From a virus: a stretch of 64,000 nt of DNA. Under the pieces are notes generated by a model that saw nothing but the letters and a program-made list of their open reading frames with translations, had not been told where the DNA came from and searched no databases. This document shows, in pieces, positions 17,442 to 24,555 of the stretch; position 1 is the stretch's first letter; each line of letters opens with the position of its first letter. The DNA is taken from positions 62,001 through 126,000 of the IMG/VR virus record IMGVR_UViG_3300009151_000033; one strand, 5' to 3'. Made by a program: the position numbers and the translations under genes.

Positions 17442-17697
17442 TCAAACCAAAGAAGAACTGTTAGACGCCATCGTAATTCTCAAACAAGAAAAGCAAAATC
17501 TTAAGATTACAGTTGCTATGCTCGAAACCGATGCGCGCCGGCAAGAAAACAGGGCAAACGAATTCAAAGCCGAACTTGATATCAAGTCGGCCAGAGTAAA
17601 AGAACTCGAAAAAATGTTAATCCCATTTATTGAATGGGGCGTAACAAAAGCAAACTTGATCGACCATCAAGTAACATTCATAAGGAAACCAACATGA
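17434..17697 (+). CDS. Coiled-coil early protein
   Basis: 87 residues from the ATG at 17434 (AAGGAATGG upstream). Nearly all heptad repeat (LKQEKQNLKITVAMLETDAR). Unknown. Confidence 0.55.
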   Translation: MTDQTKEELLDAIVILKQEKQNLKITVAMLETDARRQENRANEFKAELDIKSARVKELEKMLIPFIEWGVTKANLIDHQVTFIRKPT

Positions 17698-17942
17698 CGG
17701 AAATAGAAGTCTATGACATTACTCGTAACGGCAAGCTTGTGGCTTGCGTCCCTGTGGCTCAGGTCAACGAATATGGTGCCATTAGCACCCTTGCTCCGTT
17801 TCTGTCCGAGCGTGACCGGCGCTGTCTGGAGCGCGGTGAAGTCAGGCGGCTAGCCAATTATGCTATCGCATACCCTCGCGACTCCAGGGGTCGGTATCTC
17901 GAAGGATATTTTTTCCAAAATTATTTCATGAAAGTGGGTTGA
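17694..17942 (+). CDS. Hypothetical early protein
   Basis: 82 residues; start ATG 17694 with AAGGAAACCAAC before it. Begins MTEIEVYDITRNGKLVACV; Arg-rich middle (ERDRRCLERGEVRRL). Unknown. Confidence 0.55.
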   Translation: MTEIEVYDITRNGKLVACVPVAQVNEYGAISTLAPFLSERDRRCLERGEVRRLANYAIAYPRDSRGRYLEGYFFQNYFMKVG

Positions 17943-17966
17943 CACCACCTCCAGTTAGCCTATTAT
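17939..17966 (+). promoter_or_regulatory. Early promoter with consensus -35
   Basis: TTGACA (consensus), 16 bp, TATTAT, GGAAAATGTAGAGAGCAACAG; overlaps the end of the previous gene. Confidence 0.9.
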
Positions 17967-17999
17967 GGAAAATGTAGAGAGCAACAGAGAGACAGAGCA

Positions 18000-18341
18000 A
18001 TGACCACTTTCGAAACCCTTCAAGCCGAAATGGCCGCCGCCCTTGATGCTTACAAGGCGCACCTGACCGAGGACTATGCGGCATGGGATCGTAAGTCTCC
18101 TTATTCCAAGGAAGGCCGTGCCGAAGCTTGGGGTGCCAAGATTAGCTTCCAAAAGGGTCAAAAGTTTATCAAGGTTGTTGAAGGCAGCCGAGTCCATTCT
18201 TTTATCGTTATTGTTCCTTTTGGTTCTTTTAAGTATGGTGATATCCTGAAGGCAGCATCCTGGGCCGCTCCTGCTAAAAATTTCGCGCGAGGCAATGTAA
18301 TCGACCGCGATTTTGCCAAGACCCGTTGGACTGGGTGCTGA
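18000..18341 (+). CDS. Hypothetical early protein
   Basis: 113 residues, basic second half (AKNFARGNVIDRDFAKTRW). GC-richer codons than late genes. First gene after a strong promoter; unknown function. Confidence 0.6.
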   Translation: MTTFETLQAEMAAALDAYKAHLTEDYAAWDRKSPYSKEGRAEAWGAKISFQKGQKFIKVVEGSRVHSFIVIVPFGSFKYGDILKAASWAAPAKNFARGNVIDRDFAKTRWTGC

Positions 18342-18343
18342 TT

Positions 18344-18517
18344 ATGTCTGGGTTCGACATATGGTATGACGAAAAATTCGCTGGCGTAGGCCTTGACAGA
18401 GACGGCAGGCAACTTGTGCTTAAAGGTCTTTTAAGAGAGGCCTGGAATGCAGGTTGGCAAAAAGGATATGACCAAGGAAAATATGACCCAGATTTCGAAA
18501 ATGATGACGAAATTTAG
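18344..18517 (+). CDS. Hypothetical small protein
   Basis: 57 residues (MSGFDIWYDEKFAGVGL start; AWNAGWQKGYDQG centre, an RMF-like A-x-GW-x-GY pattern). ATG 18344 preferred over an in-frame TTG upstream. Ends with TAG. Confidence 0.5.
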   Translation: MSGFDIWYDEKFAGVGLDRDGRQLVLKGLLREAWNAGWQKGYDQGKYDPDFENDDEI

Positions 18518-18527
18518 AAAATAATGG

Positions 18528-18555
18528 TTGCCTTTCCGGCCACCTCCTCTAGATT
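18528..18555 (+). promoter_or_regulatory. Early promoter, TAGATT subtype
   Basis: TTGCCT, 16 bp, TAGATT, GGTAAATGTAGCGA. Confidence 0.88.
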
Positions 18556-18603
18556 GGTAAATGTAGCGAGTGACGAGGTGTCACCGCCTTGGAGATTCCA
18601 AAG

Positions 18604-18924
18604 ATGGCTAAGGCCCGTAAGACCGTTGACGTTGCATCTATCGTCTCTTTCGCCAATACGGTGTTGAAGTGCTCGAATGACAAGGATTTTCCTACTTACA
18701 ATACGGCCGTTCTTTATCGTTCGGCAATCATGACCATGACCGAAAATCTACTGATGGAAGCTGGCGCATACAAAGGATTCCGGTATTTGACTGTCGATGA
18801 TATCGGGTTTGATATGTGGGTTGCTCGCCCCGGAATGAATACGGATGCAAATGGCGAAATGATCGAAAATATCGATGCCCGATATACTAACACCGATTCG
18901 ACCCGCGTACAATATTTCCAATAG
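18604..18924 (+). CDS. Hypothetical early protein
   Basis: 106 residues from ATG 18604 (TTGGAGATTCCAAAG before it). Starts MAKARKTVDVASIVSF; contains SAIMTMTENLLMEAGAYKGF. Possibly DNA-binding by charge, but no family recognised. Ends with TAG. Confidence 0.6.
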   Translation: MAKARKTVDVASIVSFANTVLKCSNDKDFPTYNTAVLYRSAIMTMTENLLMEAGAYKGFRYLTVDDIGFDMWVARPGMNTDANGEMIENIDARYTNTDSTRVQYFQ

Positions 18925-18934
18925 GAGAATTTAA

Positions 18935-19069
18935 ATGTATTTGGTTTATCGTGCTTATTACGGCGGCGGTGATTACATCGAATTTGAAGTATGTACAAGC
19001 TGTGGCCGGGTCCAAGACTTCATTGCACTATCACCGGATCATATTACCGAAAGTTTTTCAGAAGCATGA
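18935..19069 (+). CDS. Micro-protein with a CxxC motif
   Basis: 44 residues (MYLVYRAYYGGGDYIEFEV, then CTSCGRVQDF). TAGGAGAATTTAA before the ATG is a good ribosome site. Its stop overlaps the next start as ATGA. Confidence 0.55.
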   Translation: MYLVYRAYYGGGDYIEFEVCTSCGRVQDFIALSPDHITESFSEA

Positions 19070-19161
19070 CTAAGATTTTTGTTGAAGTACTGTCACTGAT
19101 TTCTATTGCTGTTGTTTCAGCGGCCGCTCTAATTCTCATTGGACTTGCCCAAAATGTTTAA
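19066..19161 (+). CDS. Membrane micro-protein
   Basis: 31 residues forming a single hydrophobic helix (VLSLISIAVVSAAALILIGL). ATGA overlap with the upstream gene and an 8-base overlap with the next. Unknown. Confidence 0.45.
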   Translation: MTKIFVEVLSLISIAVVSAAALILIGLAQNV

Positions 19162-19480
19162 AGATTTTGATAACAGCAATAGTAAATCTTGGGGTCCTCT
19201 TGCTGGCATGAAAAAGGAAGAATTGATGCGGGTCCTGACCAGATCGAATAGTAAATCTGCCATCAAAGTATTGTCTAAAAACAAGGCATATAAAGTAACC
19301 CCCATCCGAACATTTACGTTTGAGCAAACTGGCGATACTTTTACTATCATGGCCGAAAGTGAATCTATGGCCCATTACATGGCCGACCAAGAATACGGTC
19401 GTTATAAATTTTCAGAATTTAATTTTGACGTGGCCACGGCGCCTAAGGTGACGGATCGATATAAAATCACTCGGGCATAA
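19154..19480 (+). CDS. Hypothetical early protein
   Basis: 108 residues from ATG 19154; an in-frame TTG lies 15 bases upstream. Basic N-terminal half, then a beta-rich domain (RTFTFEQTGDTFTIMAE). No obvious ribosome site, so start uncertain. Confidence 0.55.
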   Translation: MFKDFDNSNSKSWGPLAGMKKEELMRVLTRSNSKSAIKVLSKNKAYKVTPIRTFTFEQTGDTFTIMAESESMAHYMADQEYGRYKFSEFNFDVATAPKVTDRYKITRA

Positions 19481-19489
19481 AAAAAGTGG

Positions 19490-19517
19490 TTGCCTCTCCG
19501 GCCAGATAGCCTATTAT
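19490..19517 (+). promoter_or_regulatory. Early promoter, TATTAT subtype
   Basis: TTGCCT, 16 bp, TATTAT, GGAAAATGTAGCGAAG. Confidence 0.9.
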
Positions 19518-19547
19518 GGAAAATGTAGCGAAGAGAGAGAGAAACAA

Positions 19548-20345
19548 GTGACCAACCCGATCATTTTCGACCTGACCAAGCTGGCTCCCGTGATCCGCGA
19601 TCAAATCGAAAACGGCAAATACCGTGACTGGTTCACTCGTAAACCCACCAAGCTCCTCGGCATGGATGGCGATGCTAAGACGATTAAGGGCAATAAGAAA
19701 GGCTTTAAGACTGCCATTCTTTATCTCGCCCCGGCCAATATCTCTGGCGAGCAACTTTGCCCGCTGGCTAAGCTTGCACAATGCGAGGCTCCTTGCTTGT
19801 TTACTGCCGGCCGCGGGGCAATGTCTACCGTTATGCTTTCGCGTCTTTGGAAGACCCTTTTCTTCCAACAATATCAGGAAGAATTCATGTCCATGCTGGC
19901 AAAAGAAATTAAGTCTTATGAAGCTAAGGCTATCAAGGAAGACTTTGACCTGCTGGTCCGTCTGAATGGTACTTCTGATATCCGATGGGAAAACTATGGT
20001 ATCATTCAAGCATTCCCGAATGTGACCTTTTATGATTACAGCAAGCTTATTAATCGTAAGAATATTCCTTCAAACTATGACCTGACCTTCTCGTATTCAG
20101 GAGTATCTGGATTTTCCGCCTTCAATCAAAAGGCAGTTGAAGCTGGTATGCGGATCGCCGTTGTTTTTGACTCCAGGAAGACGGTGGAGCATTATATGGA
20201 GACAGGCTTCATGGGACTGCAAACGGTCGACGGCGACGACACGGACATTCGCCATCTCGACCCTCATGGCGCCGTGGTCGCCCTTTACGCCAAGGGCAAG
20301 GCCAAGCGCGATACCAGCGGGTTCGTCGTCCGCATGGCGGCATAA
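19548..20345 (+). CDS. Conserved phage protein with Cys motif (DUF7227-like)
   Basis: 265 residues from a GTG start behind a strong promoter. Recognisable family in large phages: LYLAPANISGEQLCPLA, three clustered cysteines (C-x7-C-x3-C) followed by LFTAGRGA, then VRLNGTSDIRWE, FYDYSK, TFSYSG, and an end with HLDPHGAVVALYAKGKA then SGFVVR. I believe that this family is called DUF7227; its biochemical role is unknown. The cysteines may bind a metal. Codons are GC-richer than in late genes. Confidence 0.8.
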   Translation: MTNPIIFDLTKLAPVIRDQIENGKYRDWFTRKPTKLLGMDGDAKTIKGNKKGFKTAILYLAPANISGEQLCPLAKLAQCEAPCLFTAGRGAMSTVMLSRLWKTLFFQQYQEEFMSMLAKEIKSYEAKAIKEDFDLLVRLNGTSDIRWENYGIIQAFPNVTFYDYSKLINRKNIPSNYDLTFSYSGVSGFSAFNQKAVEAGMRIAVVFDSRKTVEHYMETGFMGLQTVDGDDTDIRHLDPHGAVVALYAKGKAKRDTSGFVVRMAA

Positions 20346-20361
20346 TTTTTCACTTTTCTGG

Positions 20362-20389
20362 TTGCCTTCTCCTGCAACTCCTCTAGATT
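20362..20389 (+). promoter_or_regulatory. Early promoter, TAGATT subtype
   Basis: TTGCCT, 16 bp, TAGATT, GGTAAATGTAGCGCG. Confidence 0.88.
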
Positions 20390-20437
20390 GGTAAATGTAG
20401 CGCGGCAATGACGCCGCAGAAAAAAGGAAAATCTCTT

Positions 20438-20890
20438 ATGGGTACCCATGCTTCTATCGCTATTGAACGCGAAGACGGTACGATCCTCGCCTCTTATGTC
20501 CATTATGATGGCTACATCCGTCACACCGGAAGAATGCTGACGCAATATTATGCCAGCGAACAATTGGCAGAAAAGTTGGTGTCTCTCGGTAATCTATCTT
20601 TCCTTGACCGGTCTTGCGAAGGACAAGAAGGACACTCGTTCGAGTCTCCTGTCCCTGGCGAAACTATTGTTTACGGTCGCGACCGTGGCGAAACTGGCCA
20701 AGAACCAAAGTTTTATGATAGTTTCGACGAATATCTGGCCATGGTTGGTCAAGAATTCGGGTCGAGCTATAACTATCTATTCATGGACGGTCAATGGATT
20801 GTGTTCAACCGCCATGGTGAAGCCGCACAGAATGTCGAAGCCGCGGTAGAATCCGCGCAAACCAAGACTAACGAAAAGGAAAATGTCTAA
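20438..20890 (+). CDS. Conserved phage protein (HYDGY family)
   Basis: 150 residues, start ATG 20438 (AAAAGGAAAATCTCTT). Contains MGTHASIAIEREDGTILASY, HYDGYIRHTGRML and YGRDRGETGQEP, a pattern found in many phage early regions (x-HWDGY...GKTL...RDRGE). Function unknown. Promoter directly upstream. Confidence 0.7.
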   Translation: MGTHASIAIEREDGTILASYVHYDGYIRHTGRMLTQYYASEQLAEKLVSLGNLSFLDRSCEGQEGHSFESPVPGETIVYGRDRGETGQEPKFYDSFDEYLAMVGQEFGSSYNYLFMDGQWIVFNRHGEAAQNVEAAVESAQTKTNEKENV

Positions 20891-21156
20891 TGAATTATAA
20901 TTTTCCTGTCCCAGAACTGGACATGGTTTTAATTGCTATTTTTGCCCTAGTATCATTTTTCTTATCTATGGTGGGATCTTTGATCCGAATTCTCGAAACA
21001 TTCCAAGAATCACTCAAAAATGAACCAAAGACTCCAATTAATTATTTCTTTCGCATCGTTTTTAATGTTATTGCAGTAATCGGATGTTATACTCTAATGG
21101 TTGATTCCTTCCGTATATTGTTCGTTATTTTGGGCGCACATATAAATATTAAGTAA
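20890..21156 (+). CDS. Small membrane protein
   Basis: 88 residues with two membrane helices (about 10-33 and 54-82, IVFNVIAVIGCYTLMVDSF). Start overlaps the previous stop (TAATG). Function unknown. Confidence 0.6.
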   Translation: MNYNFPVPELDMVLIAIFALVSFFLSMVGSLIRILETFQESLKNEPKTPINYFFRIVFNVIAVIGCYTLMVDSFRILFVILGAHINIK

Positions 21157-21161
21157 CATAC

Positions 21162-21236
21162 GGCCGTTTAGCTCAGTGGTAGAGCAATGTGTTGATAACG
21201 CATTGGTCAGTGGTTCGAATCCATTAGCGGCTACCA
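21162..21236 (+). tRNA. tRNA-Ile (GAU)
   Basis: Full cloverleaf: 7-bp acceptor stem (GGCCGTT with AGCGGCT), D-arm GCTC...GAGC, anticodon loop TTGATAA (GAU), T-arm with TTCGAAT, encoded CCA. Reads ATC/ATT. Confidence 0.95.
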
Positions 21237-21241
21237 GAATT

Positions 21242-21362
21242 AGGTAAGGAAAGTCTTAAGCTAGAACCCGAAATTGCGCAAAAATAGGGGATAAACTTAA
21301 GAGCCGGAGTCGCGACCCGCAAAAGGAGAATGGGCACCAGTGTTCCTGGAGATACCTCACCT
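21242..21362 (+). ncRNA. Unidentified structured RNA between tRNA genes
   Basis: No reading frame. Three nested helices can be drawn: AGGTAAGG with CCTCACCT (one mismatch) closing the element, TCTTAAG (21254) with CTTAAGA (21296), and CCAG...CTGG (21337-21349). The palindromes TTGCGCAA and GTCGCGAC lie inside. It starts 5 bases after the tRNA-Ile CCA. No family recognised. Confidence 0.4.
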
Positions 21363-21392
21363 GCCTAATACTATATAATAGACAAGATTTAT

Positions 21393-21468
21393 TGGACAAT
21401 AGCTCAGCCGGTAGAGCGTCGTGCTGTTAACACGAATGTCCCAGGTTCGAACCCTGGTTGTCCAGCCA
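21393..21468 (+). tRNA. tRNA-Asn (GUU)
   Basis: Acceptor TGGACAA with TTGTCCA, D-arm GCTCAGCCGGTAGAGC, anticodon loop CTGTTAA (GUU), T-arm CCAGG-TTCGAAC-CCTGG, ends GCCA. Confidence 0.96.
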
Positions 21469-21492
21469 TTTTTATATTGACTCGGATGTATT

Positions 21493-21660
21493 ATGAAAAA
21501 ATTATTCATACGGCATATCTTATTTTCAGAATTTGAAAAGACTATGGATGAAGTGTCTAATAATGATAAACTTCGGAATGCTGGATACGTCCAAGTCACA
21601 TTTACTAATAATGGATATCTTATAGAAATATGGCAATATGATTTGCCATCAGGAAGGTAA
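21493..21660 (+). CDS. Hypothetical micro-protein in tRNA cluster
   Basis: 55 residues (MKKLFIRHILFSEFEK start, ends YDLPSGR). GGATG-type ribosome site 8 bases upstream. Basic N-terminus. Lies between tRNA-Asn and tRNA-Trp; unknown. Confidence 0.45.
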   Translation: MKKLFIRHILFSEFEKTMDEVSNNDKLRNAGYVQVTFTNNGYLIEIWQYDLPSGR

Positions 21661-21762
21661 AGGTTCGATTCCTTTTCGCTGGCCGAGACTTGGTAGAATG
21701 TAGGTTCAAATCCTGCTATATCCATTGGATATATTATACTCATTTGGGCAATGAGTGGCCAA
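21655..21762 (+). other. tRNA-like remnants (two T-arm motifs)
   Basis: AAAGG-TTCGATT-CCTTT at about 21661 and GTAGG-TTCAAAT-CCTGC at about 21701 are perfect T-arm hairpins, but no matching acceptor, D and anticodon arms can be placed around them. The segment ends with the 14-mer CAATGAGTGGCCAA, found again at 32771 beside other tRNA-like sequence. Either decayed tRNAs or tRNA-mimic RNAs. Confidence 0.4.
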
Positions 21763-21786
21763 TTATTTACTAAATAATTATAGTAC

Positions 21787-21860
21787 ATGAGTATAGTTCA
21801 ACGGTAGAACGCCAGCCTCCAAATCTGGATATGTGGGTTCGATTCCTACTGCTTATGCCA
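21787..21860 (+). tRNA. tRNA-Trp (CCA)
   Basis: Acceptor ATGAGTA with TGCTTAT (wobbles), D-arm GTTC...GAAC, anticodon loop CTCCAAA (CCA), T-arm GTGGG-TTCGATT-CCTAC, ends GCCA. The anticodon stem has one C-T mismatch next to the loop. Confidence 0.88.
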
Positions 21861-21886
21861 TTTAGTAAATAAAAAGGATTCTTATT

Positions 21887-22123
21887 ATGAATTTAACACA
21901 ACTTATTACCTTCCTAGAAGGCAAAAAGACTTATATCACGGCTTTTGTTACTTTTGCTTTGGCTATTGCTCAAGCTTCTGGTTACACCGTGCCTGAATAC
22001 GTCTATGCGGCTCTAGGTGCCGTTGGTATTGCTACCATTCGACATGGCATTTCTACCTCGGCCATCGCTGTTGTGGATGCAACTACACCAGACGACACGC
22101 CGGCACCCACGGCAACAAAATAA
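21887..22123 (+). CDS. Small membrane protein, holin-like
   Basis: 78 residues. Two hydrophobic stretches (about 15-33, YITAFVTFALAIAQASGY; about 40-55, VYAALGAVGIATI) with a short linker and a Pro/Thr/Ala tail. Small two-helix proteins of this shape with K-K-x-Y-I near the start occur in many phages, sometimes near lysis genes. Holin function is only a guess. AAAAAGGATTCTTATT before ATG. Confidence 0.55.
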   Translation: MNLTQLITFLEGKKTYITAFVTFALAIAQASGYTVPEYVYAALGAVGIATIRHGISTSAIAVVDATTPDDTPAPTATK

Positions 22124-22135
22124 AAATAAAAAGAG

Positions 22136-22167
22136 CCCGGTGGTTGCCAAACACCGGGTTTTCTTTT
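22136..22167 (+). terminator. Rho-independent terminator containing a -35 box
   Basis: CCCGGTG, 9-base loop, CACCGGG, then TTTTCTTTT. The loop region contains TTGCCA, a promoter -35 with TTATAT 16 bp further on. Confidence 0.9.
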
Positions 22168-22171
22168 ATAT
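22144..22171 (+). promoter_or_regulatory. Candidate promoter inside terminator
   Basis: TTGCCA, 16 bp, TTATAT. The -35 box is the terminator loop and the spacer includes its right arm and T tract; the 118-residue gene starts 29 bases downstream. Confidence 0.45.
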
Positions 22172-22199
22172 TGAATTATGGTTAATTGGCAAAAGAAAA

Positions 22200-22556
22200 A
22201 TGTTTAGAAAACGAAATGACGTCAAAAGACGATTGGCGCGCGAAGAATATGAACGCGAATTCGTTAAGAATGAACAACTGAAAAAAATGAAGGCCGAAGC
22301 CAAGCGCATTTCGGTTACAGACGCTGTTTTATATGCAGCCGACAAAAACAAAACCGAACTTATGCTGACGCCTTTTATCCCTTTTAGGACGCTCCAGAGA
22401 ATGCTGGGGCTAATTTGGATGAGCGGCTGTTGGATGGGTTTGGCCATCATGTTCGCGTCCTGGGGTGGTTTGGGATGGTCATTCGTTTGTTTTTGTATGA
22501 TGGCCCTATCGATATTTTTCCTGATTTGCGCCATGCTTTCATATCTTGACGCATAA
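22200..22556 (+). CDS. Membrane protein with basic N-terminal domain
   Basis: 118 residues: strongly charged residues 1-45 (FRKRNDVKRRLAREEYE), then two membrane helices (about 65-85 and 88-112, rich in Trp, Met and Phe). Longer upstream starts fall inside the terminator and are rejected. Unknown function. Confidence 0.6.
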   Translation: MFRKRNDVKRRLAREEYEREFVKNEQLKKMKAEAKRISVTDAVLYAADKNKTELMLTPFIPFRTLQRMLGLIWMSGCWMGLAIMFASWGGLGWSFVCFCMMALSIFFLICAMLSYLDA

Positions 22557-22572
22557 TTTTTAAAAAAACTGG

Positions 22573-22600
22573 TTGCCATTCCTGTTGGTTCCGATATTAT
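22573..22600 (+). promoter_or_regulatory. Early promoter, TATTAT subtype
   Basis: TTGCCA, 16 bp, TATTAT, GGAAAATGTAAAGAGCAACAAAGG. Confidence 0.9.
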
Positions 22601-22639
22601 GGAAAATGTAAAGAGCAACAAAGGCAAGGAGAAAACGTA

Positions 22640-22744
22640 ATGGCGTCTGGTAACTTCATTGCAAAGTATTGCGGTCGGGTAAATCGACCCAAAGTGATTA
22701 CCCCTAAAAAGGGTAAAGGTTCTTTTAAGAGGATTAAAGCATAA
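22640..22744 (+). CDS. 34-residue basic protein with ArfA-like KKGKGSFKR motif
   Basis: Reads MASGNFIAKYCGRVNRPKV then ITPKKGKGSFKRIKA. The KKGKGS-[YF]-x-R motif is the signature of ArfA, the release-factor-recruiting ribosome-rescue protein (E. coli ArfA has KKGKGSYMRK). Here the whole protein is only 34 residues, shorter than E. coli ArfA (72, active at about 55). First gene after a strong early promoter, with AAGGAGAAAACGTA before the ATG. The match is one short motif, so the call is tentative. Confidence 0.45.
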   Translation: MASGNFIAKYCGRVNRPKVITPKKGKGSFKRIKA

Positions 22745-23010
22745 TGACCCTGCATATCAAGCAAATTCTTCATATCGACGTTACGGATACTGCCGATCAA
22801 TGGGAATTGTTCACTGAAGACCATTTTGCGGAAGTTGCTGCAAATGGTCTTAATCGGGCCCTTGAAATGTATGTTAATCAAGGCATGAAAAAAGACCGGG
22901 TACGTGAAATGATGCATATTATGATGGCTAATTATGCAAAGGTCGGGGCGAACGATTCAGAACCCCGGGCCCACCTTGAATTCCTGCTAAATAAAATTTT
23001 TGGAAATTAA
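22744..23010 (+). CDS. Hypothetical early protein
   Basis: 88 residues, helical (HFAEVAANGLNRALEMYVNQ). TAATG overlap with the ArfA-motif gene, so the two are co-translated. Unknown. Confidence 0.6.
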   Translation: MTLHIKQILHIDVTDTADQWELFTEDHFAEVAANGLNRALEMYVNQGMKKDRVREMMHIMMANYAKVGANDSEPRAHLEFLLNKIFGN

Positions 23011-23013
23011 TGG

Positions 23014-23041
23014 TTGCCATCCTCTCCAATTCCTTCATTAT
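23014..23041 (+). promoter_or_regulatory. Early promoter, CATTAT variant
   Basis: TTGCCA, 16 bp, CATTAT, AAAAAATGTAGCGAAACG. Confidence 0.75.
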
Positions 23042-23071
23042 AAAAAATGTAGCGAAACGAAAGGAACTGAC

Positions 23072-23398
23072 ATGACCACTGTGACTCGCGATTCCTTGGC
23101 CCAATTGGTCGCCCGTGAAGATATCCGAATCCACGTTATCGGCCGCGCTCTTAAGGTTCTCATGGACCGACAAACTGCCGACGAAAGAGTGTCCAACACG
23201 ACCAACCATCAAAACAACCGTGGATTCGCTTCCTGTGACGCGAAACAAGGCACCTTGACCGCCAAGACATATATCAAGCGAGGGACGCTCCTGGACTTCC
23301 AGGTCGAATTTTGGACCAAGCCCATGAAGAATGGTTATCCTCGCATATGCAAATACCATGCCCAATTAAATGAGGCGGCCGAGCAAAAAAAGGCTTGA
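23072..23398 (+). CDS. Hypothetical early protein
   Basis: 108 residues from ATG 23072 (AAAGGAACTGAC before it). Basic, helical N-terminal half (IHVIGRALKVLMDRQTADE). Unknown. Confidence 0.6.
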   Translation: MTTVTRDSLAQLVAREDIRIHVIGRALKVLMDRQTADERVSNTTNHQNNRGFASCDAKQGTLTAKTYIKRGTLLDFQVEFWTKPMKNGYPRICKYHAQLNEAAEQKKA

Positions 23399-23422
23399 CA
23401 CCTCGGCTGGTTGGGTTATTAT
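23395..23422 (+). promoter_or_regulatory. Early promoter with consensus -35
   Basis: TTGACA, 16 bp, TATTAT, GGAAAATGTAGAGAGCAAAGG. Confidence 0.9.
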
Positions 23423-23451
23423 GGAAAATGTAGAGAGCAAAGGGAACCGAT

Positions 23452-23706
23452 ATGCAAATCGTGCTTGAAAACCAAGAGATCGTTACCGTCCTCGCCCCCG
23501 CCGATCATCCGGATTATGCCTATCATACTTCGGGTCTTGTTTATGTTTTCCAAGATGGAACTGATATGTGGTCGGCTGATCCAATGACCGCAGCCGAACT
23601 GTATGAACATAAATCAATGGTCGACATTATGGCTAGTATGCCTGAATATGATCAAGACGATTACGAAGAATATTATACGCTCGGTGCGCCTCGGGTAGCT
23701 TTATAG
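23452..23706 (+). CDS. Hypothetical acidic early protein
   Basis: 84 residues, very acidic at the end (MPEYDQDDYEEYYTLGAP). Acidic small early proteins are often inhibitors or DNA mimics, but nothing here proves that. Ends with TAG. Confidence 0.6.
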   Translation: MQIVLENQEIVTVLAPADHPDYAYHTSGLVYVFQDGTDMWSADPMTAAELYEHKSMVDIMASMPEYDQDDYEEYYTLGAPRVAL

Positions 23707-23716
23707 GAATAAAAAA

Positions 23717-23896
23717 ATGAAAATGTATTGGGTTTTGGCATATTATGATTATTATCCCGATGTGGATAATTACAAGGCTTCCTTTATGACTAGAGAAGAA
23801 GCCTTGGAATATATTGTCAATGAAAGAAATAAAGGCGGTTCATACGACAAATATGAAGTAATCGATATTTCTGATCGACTATATGAAAGGAATTGA
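23717..23896 (+). CDS. Hypothetical small protein, Tyr-rich
   Basis: 59 residues (MKMYWVLAYYDYYPDVDNY start). Ten tyrosines. Ribosome site TAGGAATAAAAAA. Unknown. Confidence 0.5.
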   Translation: MKMYWVLAYYDYYPDVDNYKASFMTREEALEYIVNERNKGGSYDKYEVIDISDRLYERN

Positions 23897-23897
23897 G

Positions 23898-24092
23898 ATG
23901 GTTTGGCTTTTGATTTATTATTTTAGTATTAGTCCTTACGCCACAGGACTAAGAAATCCTGTACAAATGCCACATGAGTTTACATCAAAGGCAGAATGTG
24001 AAAGGGCCGCGCAAATAATTAACAATGATAGTCCTTCGAGTGGTACTGCATCTCTAGAACATCTTTGTTTAGGTGTCACTCACTCACACTAA
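23898..24092 (+). CDS. Hypothetical protein with hydrophobic N-terminus
   Basis: 64 residues from ATG 23898 (AAAGGAATTGAG). Begins MVWLLIYYFSISPYATG, a possible export signal; two cysteines follow. Unknown. Confidence 0.5.
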   Translation: MVWLLIYYFSISPYATGLRNPVQMPHEFTSKAECERAAQIINNDSPSSGTASLEHLCLGVTHSH

Positions 24093-24114
24093 TTCTACAA
24101 TAAAGGAAAACAAA

Positions 24115-24480
24115 ATGCATCGTCAATATTTTGAATGGAAAGACGTCTCAAAAAAAGTTTGGGGTCCTGTTACTGTCCAACAAGCTGTAGAAGATATTTG
24201 TGAATTAACTACTGTTATCGATGATCTAACATCCAAGAATTCACATACTATTTCCATTCGCGGGCATGAATTGTCTGGTAACTATAATGCTATTTCGGCA
24301 GTACAAGAATGGGAACGTCAAGCATATGAATCGTATTGCACCATCAAGGAACTAAGGAAAAGGATCGAAGAACTCGAAAATAATCCTCGGGTAAAACAAC
24401 TAAAAAGTAAAATCATCGAAATGTCCGTAGAAAATTATTCCCTTCGAAAGCAACTTACCGAAATGGGAACTATGCCATAA
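24115..24480 (+). CDS. Coiled-coil early protein
   Basis: 121 residues from ATG 24115 (AAAGGAAAACAAA). N-terminal small domain, then coiled coil from about residue 75 (IKELRKRIEELENNPRVKQL). Unknown. Confidence 0.6.
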   Translation: MHRQYFEWKDVSKKVWGPVTVQQAVEDICELTTVIDDLTSKNSHTISIRGHELSGNYNAISAVQEWERQAYESYCTIKELRKRIEELENNPRVKQLKSKIIEMSVENYSLRKQLTEMGTMP

Positions 24481-24496
24481 TTTTTAAAAAAAGTGG

Positions 24497-24524
24497 TTGC
24501 CTTATCCGCTGGTACCTCTAGATT
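24497..24524 (+). promoter_or_regulatory. Early promoter, TAGATT subtype
   Basis: TTGCCT, 16 bp, TAGATT, GGTAAATGTAGACAGCAACGG. Confidence 0.88.
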
Positions 24525-24555
24525 GGTAAATGTAGACAGCAACGGAGATATCCAC

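Noticed and set aside
19467-20009. Minus-strand frame of 180 codons
   Set aside because: Opposite the DUF7227-like gene, which has promoter, start and family motifs.
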